Positions 55,522-64,000 of a DNA stretch of 64,000 nt are shown here, piece by piece. Origin of the DNA: Henningerozyma blattae CBS 6284 (lineage: Eukaryota > Ascomycota > Saccharomycetes > Saccharomycetales > Saccharomycetaceae). The stretch covers positions 17,501 through 81,500 of the forward strand of contig NC_020188.1 of the NCBI RefSeq assembly GCF_000315915.1, written 5' to 3'. The translations under genes were made by a program, and so were the position numbers. Each line of letters opens with the position of its first letter. Position 1 is the stretch's first letter. Below the pieces are notes generated by a model. That model had not been told where the DNA came from, ran no database searches, and was given only the letters and a program-made list of their open reading frames with translations.

Positions 55522-58500
55522 CTATCGTTGATATCTACTAGATGGTTGTCTATTGTTATTATTTCTAGTACCTTTAGGTCCTTTAGGGGCTTGAGGAAGT
55601 TTTGATTGGATATCTCTTCTACTATTATTGTAGTTAGTATTTTGATCACTATGGTATCTGTAATTTTTTTCATCTCTATCGTTGTTCTTATTGTAGCTAT
55701 TACCTTTGTTGCTATTGTTACTGTTCCCGTTATTAGTACTATTACTATTACTATTGTTTCTGTTATAATCATTTCTACCTGAGCTCCACCCACCATCATT
55801 ACGTTTAAACCTTTTTTCATCTCTCATATCATTAGTATTTCTTGATGCTTCATGCTTACGGGGATATTTATCACTGCTGGTAGTATTATTATTCTGGTTA
55901 CTACTATTAGAATTGTTTCCAAAGTTATCCCGGAAGTTTGGTTGAGACGGTAATGATGCTGGCCTACTTTTAGGCTTTTCGTATGTTCTTGTGTGCTGAC
56001 CCCTATGATTATTAGTATCATTTATATTTTTGCCATCATTATCATTATTATAACTTCTGTTCTTTACATTGTTGATTTGTGTGGTTGATTTATCATTATC
56101 ACCGTTTATGTGAGATTTGTTAGAGTCTTTATATTGATTTGATACTCTTCGATCTGGTTTGACATTTTCATGAGATCCAGAGGATCTGTTACTTGAGGAG
56201 ATATTGGCAAATCTGCTTGGTGTAGCCCCATCAGATTTCCTATTAGGTGGATTGTATCTTGTATCATGATGTTCATCGCGATATCTACTTTCTTTATTAT
56301 GAAATTCTTCTCCCGAATGCTCATTATGTCTATCGTTGTAAGAATGTTTTGCTGAGTCCAGAATTCTAGAAGTATCTGAGTTATATCTACTGACTTTCTT
56401 TGTAGGTCTCAATGAAGCATCATCAGAATATAGATCAGCTTGTTTGCTATCCGGCTCATTGCTGACGAAGTGAATTGATTCTCTTAGGTTGCTGATTCTC
56501 TTTTTATATTCACTCATGGTTTGGTATTGAACTAGAGAAGAAAAGTATTGAATAAAAATAGCAGAAAGAGCCTCCCTAAAATGATTAACATCCGTTCTTT
56601 GTCTTCTTAGCTCATTGATTTTGTCGATAGCAGAATCATCCGTAATAACATCCATGGCACGTTTAATGTTGTTTTCCTTTAAAAAATACACAGCATCATC
56701 CATATGTCTTAAGACCTTTTGTAACGGCCATTGATGGTGTTCTGAATTTCTATTAGTGGATGGGCCAGTTGGCAATGAAGTTTTATCCAAATCGTCCTGC
56801 CTCTTCTTCTTTCTCAATTGAATTTGGTTTCTCAAATTTTCTTCTTTCTTTTTATTCGATAAATGTGTTTCATATTTCTTAATCTCTTCTAATTCATTTT
56901 CATACTTTTCCTTTTCTATTAGTTCATCTGCATTCAAAGGACGGAAGTCCTGTAATGGCAATGAGTGTTTTAGGCGTGCTGATAAATGGCCTAATAGTGC
57001 ATTGGTTGGAAGTTTGATATCTTCCCTTTCTTCTACAGACAAATTTTCATTAAGAGCATTAATTACCAAAATTATGTGTGTATCAATGATCGGAAATACT
57101 TTAGAAAAATGTTTCATAAATTCAATGCCATTTCTTACGGACATGTAACTTTTTTCTGATATCAAATAAATAATTTGATTCGTTAAACTAGTGTACCATT
57201 TAAATAATACTACTGCATAGGTATCAGTCAGTTGTTTCTTAGATCTAATTGTCTCTAACCTTTTAATACAATGCGAGAAAAAAATACCTAGATTACCAGA
57301 CTCTAAAGGTGTTGATGAAAACAGTAAGGATCTAATAATATCCGAGTTTATTAGAATATCGAAGATGTCTGTAATAGTATCGTTATCAAATGTTAAAAAT
57401 ATAAAATATGCGCCAAATAAAGCATCCGATGGTGAAAAAATTACCCTTGGAATCAAACAATATTGTAAAAAGATCTTAATAGCCTCATCGTTAAGCGCAG
57501 ACTTCCACATTATTCCTTTCTCGCTTAGTAGTGTCGAGACCTTATTAAATGTTTGTTGATGCGCAATACCAGCAACAAGTAGATCTTTGATTTTTTTTGA
57601 AAGTTCTGCCTTCTTTTTAGTTCTGACAGCTTCCTTCAGTTCCACTGAAAGCCGTTTCTTTGTGTCATCATAGAATTCTTTATTGAACTGAATATCGTAA
57701 AGAATTAGAGTCCAAAATATTAAAAATAAATCTTTTGGAAGTTTTGAAAAATTGACACCTCTAAACGTAATATTATCAAATGTAGAGTTTTCTGTGATGT
57801 TGTTCAAGTCAATAACATTTTGGAACGAGTCTCTCCAAATGTGAAATACCCATTGTGTAGGTATATTGTAATCCGATAGTAAAATTTCAAATGGAAGAAT
57901 ATTTTCCTTAAATTCCGGTTCTGAAAGAGAAAACCTAACTAATTCGATAAAAGACCATAATAAGGTATTCATTTGATCACACTTAGAAGATAAAATCTTA
58001 TAATGTGAATTTTCAGTGTTGGAATTTAAATTTAGATTGTAAAGCAAAATAATAATTTCCGAAATCGATTTCTGATGAACGAAATCTGACACTAGCTTTT
58101 GAGCTACACCTACATTTTTATCCCTAGTATCATAAATCAGAGATCGTGCTACCTTTTGCAAAGGCTCGCCAGAATTTAGCATTATTAAACTTTTAGTATT
58201 GATTTCATGTAAATCTCTAATACCTCCAACTGTTATGATAAGCTCTCTTAGTAATGAAGTTGCTGTAACATTACCTTGGTGTAATGTCTTTGTGATGTAA
58301 ACAATAATGTTTGTTAGATCCATATCAGGGCAATTTTTAGCAAGTCCAGAGATAAATGATACTAAACGTTGAACCCAAAAGACTTCATTAATACCGTCTG
58401 ATTGAATAGTTGGTCTTACCTGAGTTAAATGCAAAAGTAATACGTACTGCAATGCATCATAGGCAAATCTATTGAAATATTTAGCGGTAAAAATAACTAA

Positions 58501-60537
58501 TTCGGAAACTTTATCATAGTTTTCAATCTGCCTAACAGTTGGAAGTAAGGTTGCAAGTGGATTTGTGGATATTAATGTAGCTAATTTTCTGGCATCTCTT
58601 TCAAGCGTATCTGTGCTTAATGCTTTTAAAATAGTCTTAGTCTCTCTCTCTGCTTTATTGAAGTACACCTTTACTAGTAGTATATCCTTAGAAGTTCTAT
58701 TAATCATTTCATGATACATATAATATCTTCTTTCGAAAGGGAAAAAGCTCATTAATTCATAAATGTCAGAAGTTACCAAGCTATTTAAATCTAAAAGTGG
58801 AATTGCCGGTAGAATAAATTTTCGAACATAATTAACCCAGTTATCAACTATCTTAAGTTTTTCCTCGTCGGCTGAAGAGTTTATATTACAGATACCAATA
58901 CGGCATAACTTTGAAATTAGCTGAGGGCATTTACCTAGTGAAGGACCTATAACCGTGAGATATTTATGAGACAAGTTGAACAGCGTTTCAATACTGTCTA
59001 TTTGCTCTAGTTGCTGGCTCCATTCTGGGTAATAAAAAGAAAATGTCGTTTGCATATCGTTTAATTGAAATGGGTTGGCTGTTTTTTTAGATATTAGAAG
59101 ATTTGGCTTATGACTCAGAATCCCTGCGTCAAAAGTTGTCCTCCTTAACGACGAAACTAAATCAGGAGTAGTATTAGAGAGATACATAGCTTTGTAAATA
59201 GGGTTGAGCATAGTATCGAATACTCTACCTAGCAGTAAAGGTAATACATCTTTTGAATAGATCAAAGATTTCCAACGACCTAAAATAGTCATAGATGGAA
59301 CGATGCACCCATTTATCAATAGTCTCTCCAAAAATAATATTTTCGTGTCTTCTAAAAACTTTTTCTCTTTATTCAATTTCTGCATTTTATCATTCTCTAA
59401 TTTTAATTCATTCTCTCTTTCCAGTTCTACAGACTTATCATTATTCTCTTTCGATTTGTGAGAATTGTTATTGGCACTTTCTTCATCATCATCGTCGGTT
59501 AGCGCAGCTGCCATAGCTAAGGGATTGTCGACACCTTTCATAGATTTTTCTTCTAATTCTTTATCTAAATTATCTAGATAAGCTTTAATCTTATCATTTG
59601 ATAAATCTAAGTTATCCCAGATAGAAGAAAAATTAATGAAGCCAGATCTTATTAAGATACAAACCATATCTAAATAATCTGTATCATTTGGATTCAGCCG
59701 CAAATATTCTATCACGGCTCTAGAGGCTGTGATATTTCCACCTTTGTTCAGATATTTATATTTGGTACAATCAGAGATTCCTGAAGAGAGCGAAGGCCAG
59801 AAATCTGTCTGCTTCAGAAATGCAATTAAAAACTCGTATTCCGTCATAATAAAAAATTTGGAGATTTCCAAAAATATGCTTAAACACTTAAATTGATCCA
59901 GTGAATATTTTCCCATAATAAAATGTAATTGGTATGAATAAAATGAAATTTTATTAGATCTGTCGGCATCGTAATAGATAGAATAAATCAGAGTAGCATA
60001 CTGAGCAAATCCAATACTTGATTCAGACAGAATGTTGTACTTTCTGATTTGATATTTTTCTCTCTTCAAAATATGTTTATAGTAAGTGTTCTGAGATGTA
60101 GAAATAAAATTTTTAGAAGCCCAGCTAAATTTAAAAAGTTCAGAATGGAGGCAGTTGAGGTTACTGCATAATCTTGTGAATCTTTCATCATTTAATTTCG
60201 GATATGCAGCAGCAGCAGATACAAATGTTCTCATCACTAATTGTTTCGTAGTTGCGGAAACTTTAATTAATGCTTCGATTAATTTAGATAAGTCATCTAC
60301 TGTGACGTTAGAAGGTAAACTGTCTTGAAACAAAAATTTGAAGAATTCAATGAAAAATTCTTTTAACCATTTTTCTTGCTTGTCATGTTCCTGTATATCT
60401 GCAAAATCATGAAATATTTTAATAATCCTTTTTGAAGGGTTTGCTATGAAGCCACTATCAAGGTAGTTAAAATTGTAAAAATGAGTTTGAATTTGTTTAG
60501 ATAGCAGATTCAGTCTGGTTGTCAATGATTCTGACAT
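55522..60537 (-). CDS. THO2: THO complex subunit Tho2
   Basis: 1671 residues, similar to S. cerevisiae Tho2 (1597). The largest subunit of THO, which couples transcription elongation to mRNP assembly and export. The protein is mostly alpha-helical, with conserved THO2-domain segments such as GKCPQLISKLCRIG, PFERRYYMYHEMINRT, DARKLATLISTNPLATLLPTVRQI and YIFFLTFDNDT. The C-terminal 350 residues are Lys/Arg/Asn/Ser-rich and low complexity (nucleic-acid-binding tail), with poly-Asn and Arg-Asp runs. It is divergent from YSF3 as in S. cerevisiae. The first ATG gives MSESLTTRLNLLSKQIQ, the expected beginning. Confidence 0.96.
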   Translation of the reverse strand: MSESLTTRLNLLSKQIQTHFYNFNYLDSGFIANPSKRIIKIFHDFADIQEHDKQEKWLKEFFIEFFKFLFQDSLPSNVTVDDLSKLIEALIKVSATTKQLVMRTFVSAAAAYPKLNDERFTRLCSNLNCLHSELFKFSWASKNFISTSQNTYYKHILKREKYQIRKYNILSESSIGFAQYATLIYSIYYDADRSNKISFYSYQLHFIMGKYSLDQFKCLSIFLEISKFFIMTEYEFLIAFLKQTDFWPSLSSGISDCTKYKYLNKGGNITASRAVIEYLRLNPNDTDYLDMVCILIRSGFINFSSIWDNLDLSNDKIKAYLDNLDKELEEKSMKGVDNPLAMAAALTDDDDEESANNNSHKSKENNDKSVELERENELKLENDKMQKLNKEKKFLEDTKILFLERLLINGCIVPSMTILGRWKSLIYSKDVLPLLLGRVFDTMLNPIYKAMYLSNTTPDLVSSLRRTTFDAGILSHKPNLLISKKTANPFQLNDMQTTFSFYYPEWSQQLEQIDSIETLFNLSHKYLTVIGPSLGKCPQLISKLCRIGICNINSSADEEKLKIVDNWVNYVRKFILPAIPLLDLNSLVTSDIYELMSFFPFERRYYMYHEMINRTSKDILLVKVYFNKAERETKTILKALSTDTLERDARKLATLISTNPLATLLPTVRQIENYDKVSELVIFTAKYFNRFAYDALQYVLLLHLTQVRPTIQSDGINEVFWVQRLVSFISGLAKNCPDMDLTNIIVYITKTLHQGNVTATSLLRELIITVGGIRDLHEINTKSLIMLNSGEPLQKVARSLIYDTRDKNVGVAQKLVSDFVHQKSISEIIILLYNLNLNSNTENSHYKILSSKCDQMNTLLWSFIELVRFSLSEPEFKENILPFEILLSDYNIPTQWVFHIWRDSFQNVIDLNNITENSTFDNITFRGVNFSKLPKDLFLIFWTLILYDIQFNKEFYDDTKKRLSVELKEAVRTKKKAELSKKIKDLLVAGIAHQQTFNKVSTLLSEKGIMWKSALNDEAIKIFLQYCLIPRVIFSPSDALFGAYFIFLTFDNDTITDIFDILINSDIIRSLLFSSTPLESGNLGIFFSHCIKRLETIRSKKQLTDTYAVVLFKWYTSLTNQIIYLISEKSYMSVRNGIEFMKHFSKVFPIIDTHIILVINALNENLSVEEREDIKLPTNALLGHLSARLKHSLPLQDFRPLNADELIEKEKYENELEEIKKYETHLSNKKKEENLRNQIQLRKKKRQDDLDKTSLPTGPSTNRNSEHHQWPLQKVLRHMDDAVYFLKENNIKRAMDVITDDSAIDKINELRRQRTDVNHFREALSAIFIQYFSSLVQYQTMSEYKKRISNLRESIHFVSNEPDSKQADLYSDDASLRPTKKVSRYNSDTSRILDSAKHSYNDRHNEHSGEEFHNKESRYRDEHHDTRYNPPNRKSDGATPSRFANISSSNRSSGSHENVKPDRRVSNQYKDSNKSHINGDNDKSTTQINNVKNRSYNNDNDGKNINDTNNHRGQHTRTYEKPKSRPASLPSQPNFRDNFGNNSNSSNQNNNTTSSDKYPRKHEASRNTNDMRDEKRFKRNDGGWSSGRNDYNRNNSNSNSTNNGNSNNSNKGNSYNKNNDRDEKNYRYHSDQNTNYNNSRRDIQSKLPQAPKGPKGTRNNNNRQPSSRYQR

Positions 60538-60943
60538 GATATCTGCAACGAATTAATAATATCACCGAACTTATTCTTTAATTAAATAGTATGCGCGATA
60601 AGATACTGTGTATTTTCACTAAAAAGTTTTTCACCAATTTTTCGCTTAATCTTTCAGTGTGTTCTTTTCAAGTTATTACTTAGATTTTCTTATGACGAGA
60701 GACATAAAAAAAACGTCATTTAAAAATCGCCATAGAAAATGTTTCAAAAAAAGTAAAAGCTTGTATTCTTCAATAGCATACTAGTATAAACAATTCCAAC
60801 ACTTTGAAATAATAAAAAATCAGATATTGCTATATCTATAGAATGGTCTATCAGGTGCTTTTAAAAAAGACCAATTAGCAAGAATATAACATCACAAACT
60901 TTGGATTTTTTATCTAATTCTTTAATCTATTATACGAAGTAGA
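60538..60943. promoter_or_regulatory. Shared divergent promoter THO2 / YSF3
   Basis: 406 bp, AT-rich. No clear TATA box for either gene. The same divergent pairing is found in S. cerevisiae. Confidence 0.5.
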
Positions 60944-61222
60944 ATGCAATCGGAAGCACAAAGGCAAAAGCAACAGTATCAAATACTAAAACTAAAATAC
61001 TTGGGATTAGGTGATGAATCTACTACAAAGGAAGAATGGTTAGAAAATATTCAGAAAGATACCTATTATAGTCTCCAAGCTCATTCTGCACTGCTAGAGT
61101 ATATATCATTAGGTCAACATGACTCAAGCAAAACTGAAACAAGGATTAAGCTATTAAAAAAGATGTGTGAAAATAAAGTGAAAAGGACTATTGGAAATGA
61201 TGATATTTCTACCAAAAAATGA
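60944..61222 (+). CDS. YSF3: SF3b subunit Ysf3
   Basis: 92 residues (S. cerevisiae Ysf3: 85), homologue of human SF3b10/SF3B5. The conserved KLKYLGLGDESTTKEEWL and LQAHSALLEYISLG segments are present. Part of U2 snRNP SF3b. The reading frame is open from the ATG through the conserved start, with no intron visible; S. cerevisiae YSF3 is, as I recall, interrupted by an intron near the start. The coding region ends with a Lys-rich tail longer than in S. cerevisiae. Confidence 0.95.
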   Translation: MQSEAQRQKQQYQILKLKYLGLGDESTTKEEWLENIQKDTYYSLQAHSALLEYISLGQHDSSKTETRIKLLKKMCENKVKRTIGNDDISTKK

Positions 61223-62023
61223 ATCTTTCATTTAATTGGTCTATTTTACACAAAATCATAAAATGATAATATTATCTATTGTTTTTGGAAATATATCACA
61301 CAATGAATAGCCTAGTAAATCTCTAACCTTTGTTGTGGTATTCGTTGGTGTATATAAATATAGAACAGTTAAGTCAGCTATGCTAATTACTCATATTTAA
61401 AGTATTATTCTTTCATATTTGGTTAAACTAAACGAGAATAACCAACATACATAACATACCAGCTTTCTTAATCTGCATTACTAAGTTATCTTTATTCCTA
61501 CGATATTCTTATTTTTTATCCATTACATTTGTGAATATCTAAATTATGTTTTCTACTATAGTCTTATCTGAAATTTATTATTATATGTTGTACTTACTGT
61601 ATAGCACTTAATATTCATAAGCTGAATAACTATGCATGGTACTACATCAACTAAATACAAAAAGTATTATTCGCTTGATATAATATTTTCTAAGAACCAA
61701 TTATTCTATAAAAGAAACTTCTATATACCAAAAATAGACTTGAAAAATTTTTGTTTATATTTTGCTTTACATTTATATTTTAATTCGAAAAATTAGCAAA
61801 ATATATTATTAAAAAAAATTCATAATCAAAAGAAAGAAAATAATTTGCTTAGCACTACCGTTAAAAACATTATTATGTAGTCATTGTATAGCAATATTTC
61901 TAAATAGTAAATCACTTCCAATATAAATTTGTTATAAATATACATGCAATTCAGCAAGTGCATATATTACACAAATATATATTGGCAGTATAAAATAATT
62001 AAATCAATTTCATATAAATTCAA
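61223..62023. other. Convergent intergenic region YSF3 / small GPI protein
   Basis: 800 bp, AT-rich with poly-A runs. S. cerevisiae has SRV2, NAM9, EAF7 and FPR1 between YSF3 and FYV6; none is present here. No gene seen. Confidence 0.5.
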
Positions 62024-62386
62024 CTAAATAAAATACAAAGCAGCACCTGCAACTAAAGCAGCAAAACCCAGCCCATTTAAATTATTGCGTGCCATATTTT
62101 CACTAGCGGTTGAGACTACCGATGGGTGTCCAGAACTTGTGAAATTCGAAGAATTGTCATGTTGTGATGGACCAGTAGAGTTAAAGTTACCTGACATGGT
62201 ATCAGTAAAAATTCCTGTCGAATTAGACTGCACTGATTCCGGGGCAGAAAATGAAGTGGTTGTCGTAGAATGCTCAGTACTAGCTGAAGAAACGGTAGAT
62301 TGGATTGAAGTTTGCAAATCCGTTTGAGCCAATGACAATGAGGCAAATAATGTTAAAAAAGTTATTGAAGTGAGTTTTAATTGCAT
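62024..62386 (-). CDS. Small GPI-anchored, Ser/Thr-rich surface protein
   Basis: 120 residues. A clear signal peptide (MQLKLTSITFLTLFASLSLA, cleavage after Ala20) is followed by a Ser/Thr/Asn-rich body with many N- and O-glycosylation sites, and a hydrophobic C-terminus (GFAALVAGAALYFI) for GPI attachment. It looks like a small mannoprotein of the yeast wall. I cannot assign an orthologue since such proteins diverge quickly. A likely TATA box (TATAAAG, minus strand, 62482-62488) and a stress-element core (AGGGG, minus strand, near 62557) lie upstream, fitting stress-responsive expression. Confidence 0.85.
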   Translation of the reverse strand: MQLKLTSITFLTLFASLSLAQTDLQTSIQSTVSSASTEHSTTTTSFSAPESVQSNSTGIFTDTMSGNFNSTGPSQHDNSSNFTSSGHPSVVSTASENMARNNLNGLGFAALVAGAALYFI

Positions 62387-62481
62387 TTTTTTTGGTTATT
62401 TTTAATATTCCCAAAGTTGCTAATAAATGGTTGAAAAACACTCACAAGTTAGAAAGTAGCTTTTAGGCAAAAGTGAAGAGT

Positions 62482-62488
62482 CTTTATA
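62482..62488 (-). promoter_or_regulatory. Putative TATA box and nearby STRE core of the GPI protein gene
   Basis: Minus strand TATAAAG about 100 bp upstream of the start. An AGGGG core (Msn2/4-type STRE) lies about 70 bp further upstream. Confidence 0.4.
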
Positions 62489-62731
62489 CCTCTAAGAATT
62501 TAATTTTGCCAAACTGCTGCTATTTTTGATTAAGACAAGATGATGGTTATGGCACACCCCTAATGTATTATTAACCCTAGATAATTCGTGTTTTCTTCTA
62601 TCACATTCTTTATACTTTCACATGAAGTAAAAACAAGTTATTTGGAAACATTAGCTTTTCTAATAATGTATGGACGGCAAATTTAATATAAGATATATTT
62701 ACTATTTATCTCAGAGATAATCAGGTTAATT

Positions 62732-63319
62732 CTAAGTAGGGTTTGTGATTTTTATCTTTAATTTTTTTATCTTATTGTTCTTAGATACAATTCCCGAAAT
62801 TCTCAATTTTTCTTTATCCTTTATTTTAGTACCAATAACCGGGGATAGGATATTTTTATCTTGCCTGTTTATACCAGGATTACCTTCAGATGAAAGTGCA
62901 TTTTTTGCTAATAGCTCTTTTCTTCTATCAAATTCTTGACCCTTGTTACTTAGGTATTTTTCCAAATCATTCTTTTGCTTAATTTTTGCACTTTCAATGT
63001 TATTATAATAATCTATTTCCTTTTTACTTAATCTATTAAAGCCTTCACGATCTCTTATATTTCGAGTGAATTCTTTTTGTTTCTTAATAGTACTGTTTCT
63101 TAATTGATCTCTCAGCGTCTTCCGTTCTCTACGCCTTGCTTCTGATTCATAACGTTCTTGCTGGATATGAGCCTTTTCTTTCTGTTCTTCAAGATTGGTT
63201 ACTCCTTCGGAAACAAATACCAGAGGTTTCTTCCCTCTAATTCCAGAAGTTTGTTGGGTGCCATTTATGGAAATGGTAGTAAGTGATTGCTCTGAAGCTT
63301 TTTGATTTATTTTTTTCAT
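62732..63319 (-). CDS. FYV6: Splicing factor Fyv6 (FAM192A/PIP30-like)
   Basis: 195 residues (S. cerevisiae Fyv6: 173). The N-terminal FAM192A/NIP30 motif is visible: KKPLVFVSEGVTNLEEQKEK, then a long basic/Glu-rich coiled coil, RDREGFNRLSKKEIDYYNNIESAK, matching the family pattern of charged residues followed by a short LxxxEIDYxxxI segment. The C-terminus is Lys-rich. Fyv6 acts at the second step of splicing, influencing 3' splice-site choice. It lies a few genes from THO2/YSF3, consistent with YNL133C. The Met at residue 1 is a plausible start. Confidence 0.82.
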   Translation of the reverse strand: MKKINQKASEQSLTTISINGTQQTSGIRGKKPLVFVSEGVTNLEEQKEKAHIQQERYESEARRRERKTLRDQLRNSTIKKQKEFTRNIRDREGFNRLSKKEIDYYNNIESAKIKQKNDLEKYLSNKGQEFDRRKELLAKNALSSEGNPGINRQDKNILSPVIGTKIKDKEKLRISGIVSKNNKIKKLKIKITNPT

Positions 63320-64000
63320 AACCTCAAGTGGATTAGTTAGCCTCTCAACCTCTCTTTATTATTATCACCTACAGAGAAATATATTTTCCCTTTAAAATAT
63401 ATTTATCTAAGTTGGATATTTTTTTGACTAAATTTGGCTTATCAGTTTTAACAACTTTTATATATTCCATATGATGCAAAATTTCGGAGTTGTCAAGAAG
63501 GTCGTCAGTCAAGTTACGGACGATACCATAAGATACAAAAAAAATGTATTTCCGAAAGAAAAATAAATACTTCAGAGAAGCAGAAGTACATACCTACAAG
63601 AGCAGTTATATTCTTATAATAGTCGTTAAGTATTTAAAAGTTTGTAGCAATCTGACTGTTTCCGTGAAAATGTATCAACATATACTCAGATCAATGTGGG
63701 CCATCTGAATACAGCATAAGGTATGACATATTTTACATCCAATAGACATAAGTTGTAGAATTTTTGAATTTCCAGTTAAATAATATATAATGAGAATTAG
63801 TATTAGAAGTGACAATTTGGAAATAAACACCTAAAATAACAACTTTCTACCTTGCAGTTTGTAAAATATTTTACAATCTATTTTCTTTTTGGCTAAAAGT
63901 AATAGTGTGATAGCAATTTTCTTACACGATGCCAGGGTGGAGGACAAATCAGAAAATAGGGATACAATAGACTTGCGAGTCACAAAGAATAATTAATATC
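63320..64000. other. FYV6 5' region to window end
   Basis: About 680 bp. No ORF of note; AT-rich. In S. cerevisiae the next gene is KRE33, divergent; no sign of it before the window ends. Confidence 0.5.

Overview
The window is nuclear DNA of a budding yeast of the family Saccharomycetaceae. It is AT-rich, has no obvious introns, uses a standard-looking genetic code, and carries a gene set whose closest relatives I know are in Saccharomyces cerevisiae. I cannot fix the genus from sequence alone. A beta-mannosyltransferase of the Candida type (absent from S. cerevisiae) points to a lineage such as Nakaseomyces/C. glabrata or another non-Saccharomyces member of the family.

Left part (about 1-26 kb). 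This is gene-poor accessory DNA. It holds degenerate LTR-type repeats at 1-271 and 834-1232, an intact beta-mannosyltransferase gene (2363-4360) and a decayed tandem paralogue (7676-9583), each with a related stretch of non-coding upstream DNA. These are followed by a run of cell-surface or secreted-protein genes: a yapsin-type GPI aspartyl protease (13769-15592), a PIR cell-wall protein (17281-18252), an old yellow enzyme (18813-20069) and a TOS1/TOH1-family wall protein (21982-23097). A GC-rich island lies 5' of the TOH1-like gene. Two more LTRs (23848-24123 and 24284-24691) sit head to head. The LTR at 23848 is a nearly identical inverted copy of the one at 834.

Right part (about 26-64 kb). 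This is a conserved chromosomal block matching the S. cerevisiae chromosome XIV left arm: PSD1, SKO1, RIA1/EFL1, YNL162W-A, CBK1, YGP1, AAH1, YCK2, CUZ1, an unrecognised small ORF, PGA1, a B-box/UPF0652-like gene, PGA2, RPC31, THO2, YSF3, a small GPI protein and FYV6. Compared with S. cerevisiae the segment between YGP1 and THO2 is inverted and rearranged. RPL42A, IGO1, NSG2, ASI2, GIM3 and INN1 are absent from it.

The genes do not form a single pathway. The left part concerns cell-wall glycans and wall proteins. The right part is housekeeping: phosphatidylethanolamine synthesis, osmostress transcription, 60S ribosome maturation, the NDR and casein kinases of morphogenesis, adenine salvage, GPI-anchor mannosylation, Pol III, mRNP export and splicing. 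The most unusual observations are the FGST variant of the PSD1 self-cleavage motif, the homopolymer-linked C-terminal extension of the old yellow enzyme, two GC-rich islands (SKO1 and 5' of TOH1), and the dispersed LTR family with its inverted near-identical pair. I saw no tRNA, rRNA or CRISPR array by eye, and no clearly novel multi-gene system.
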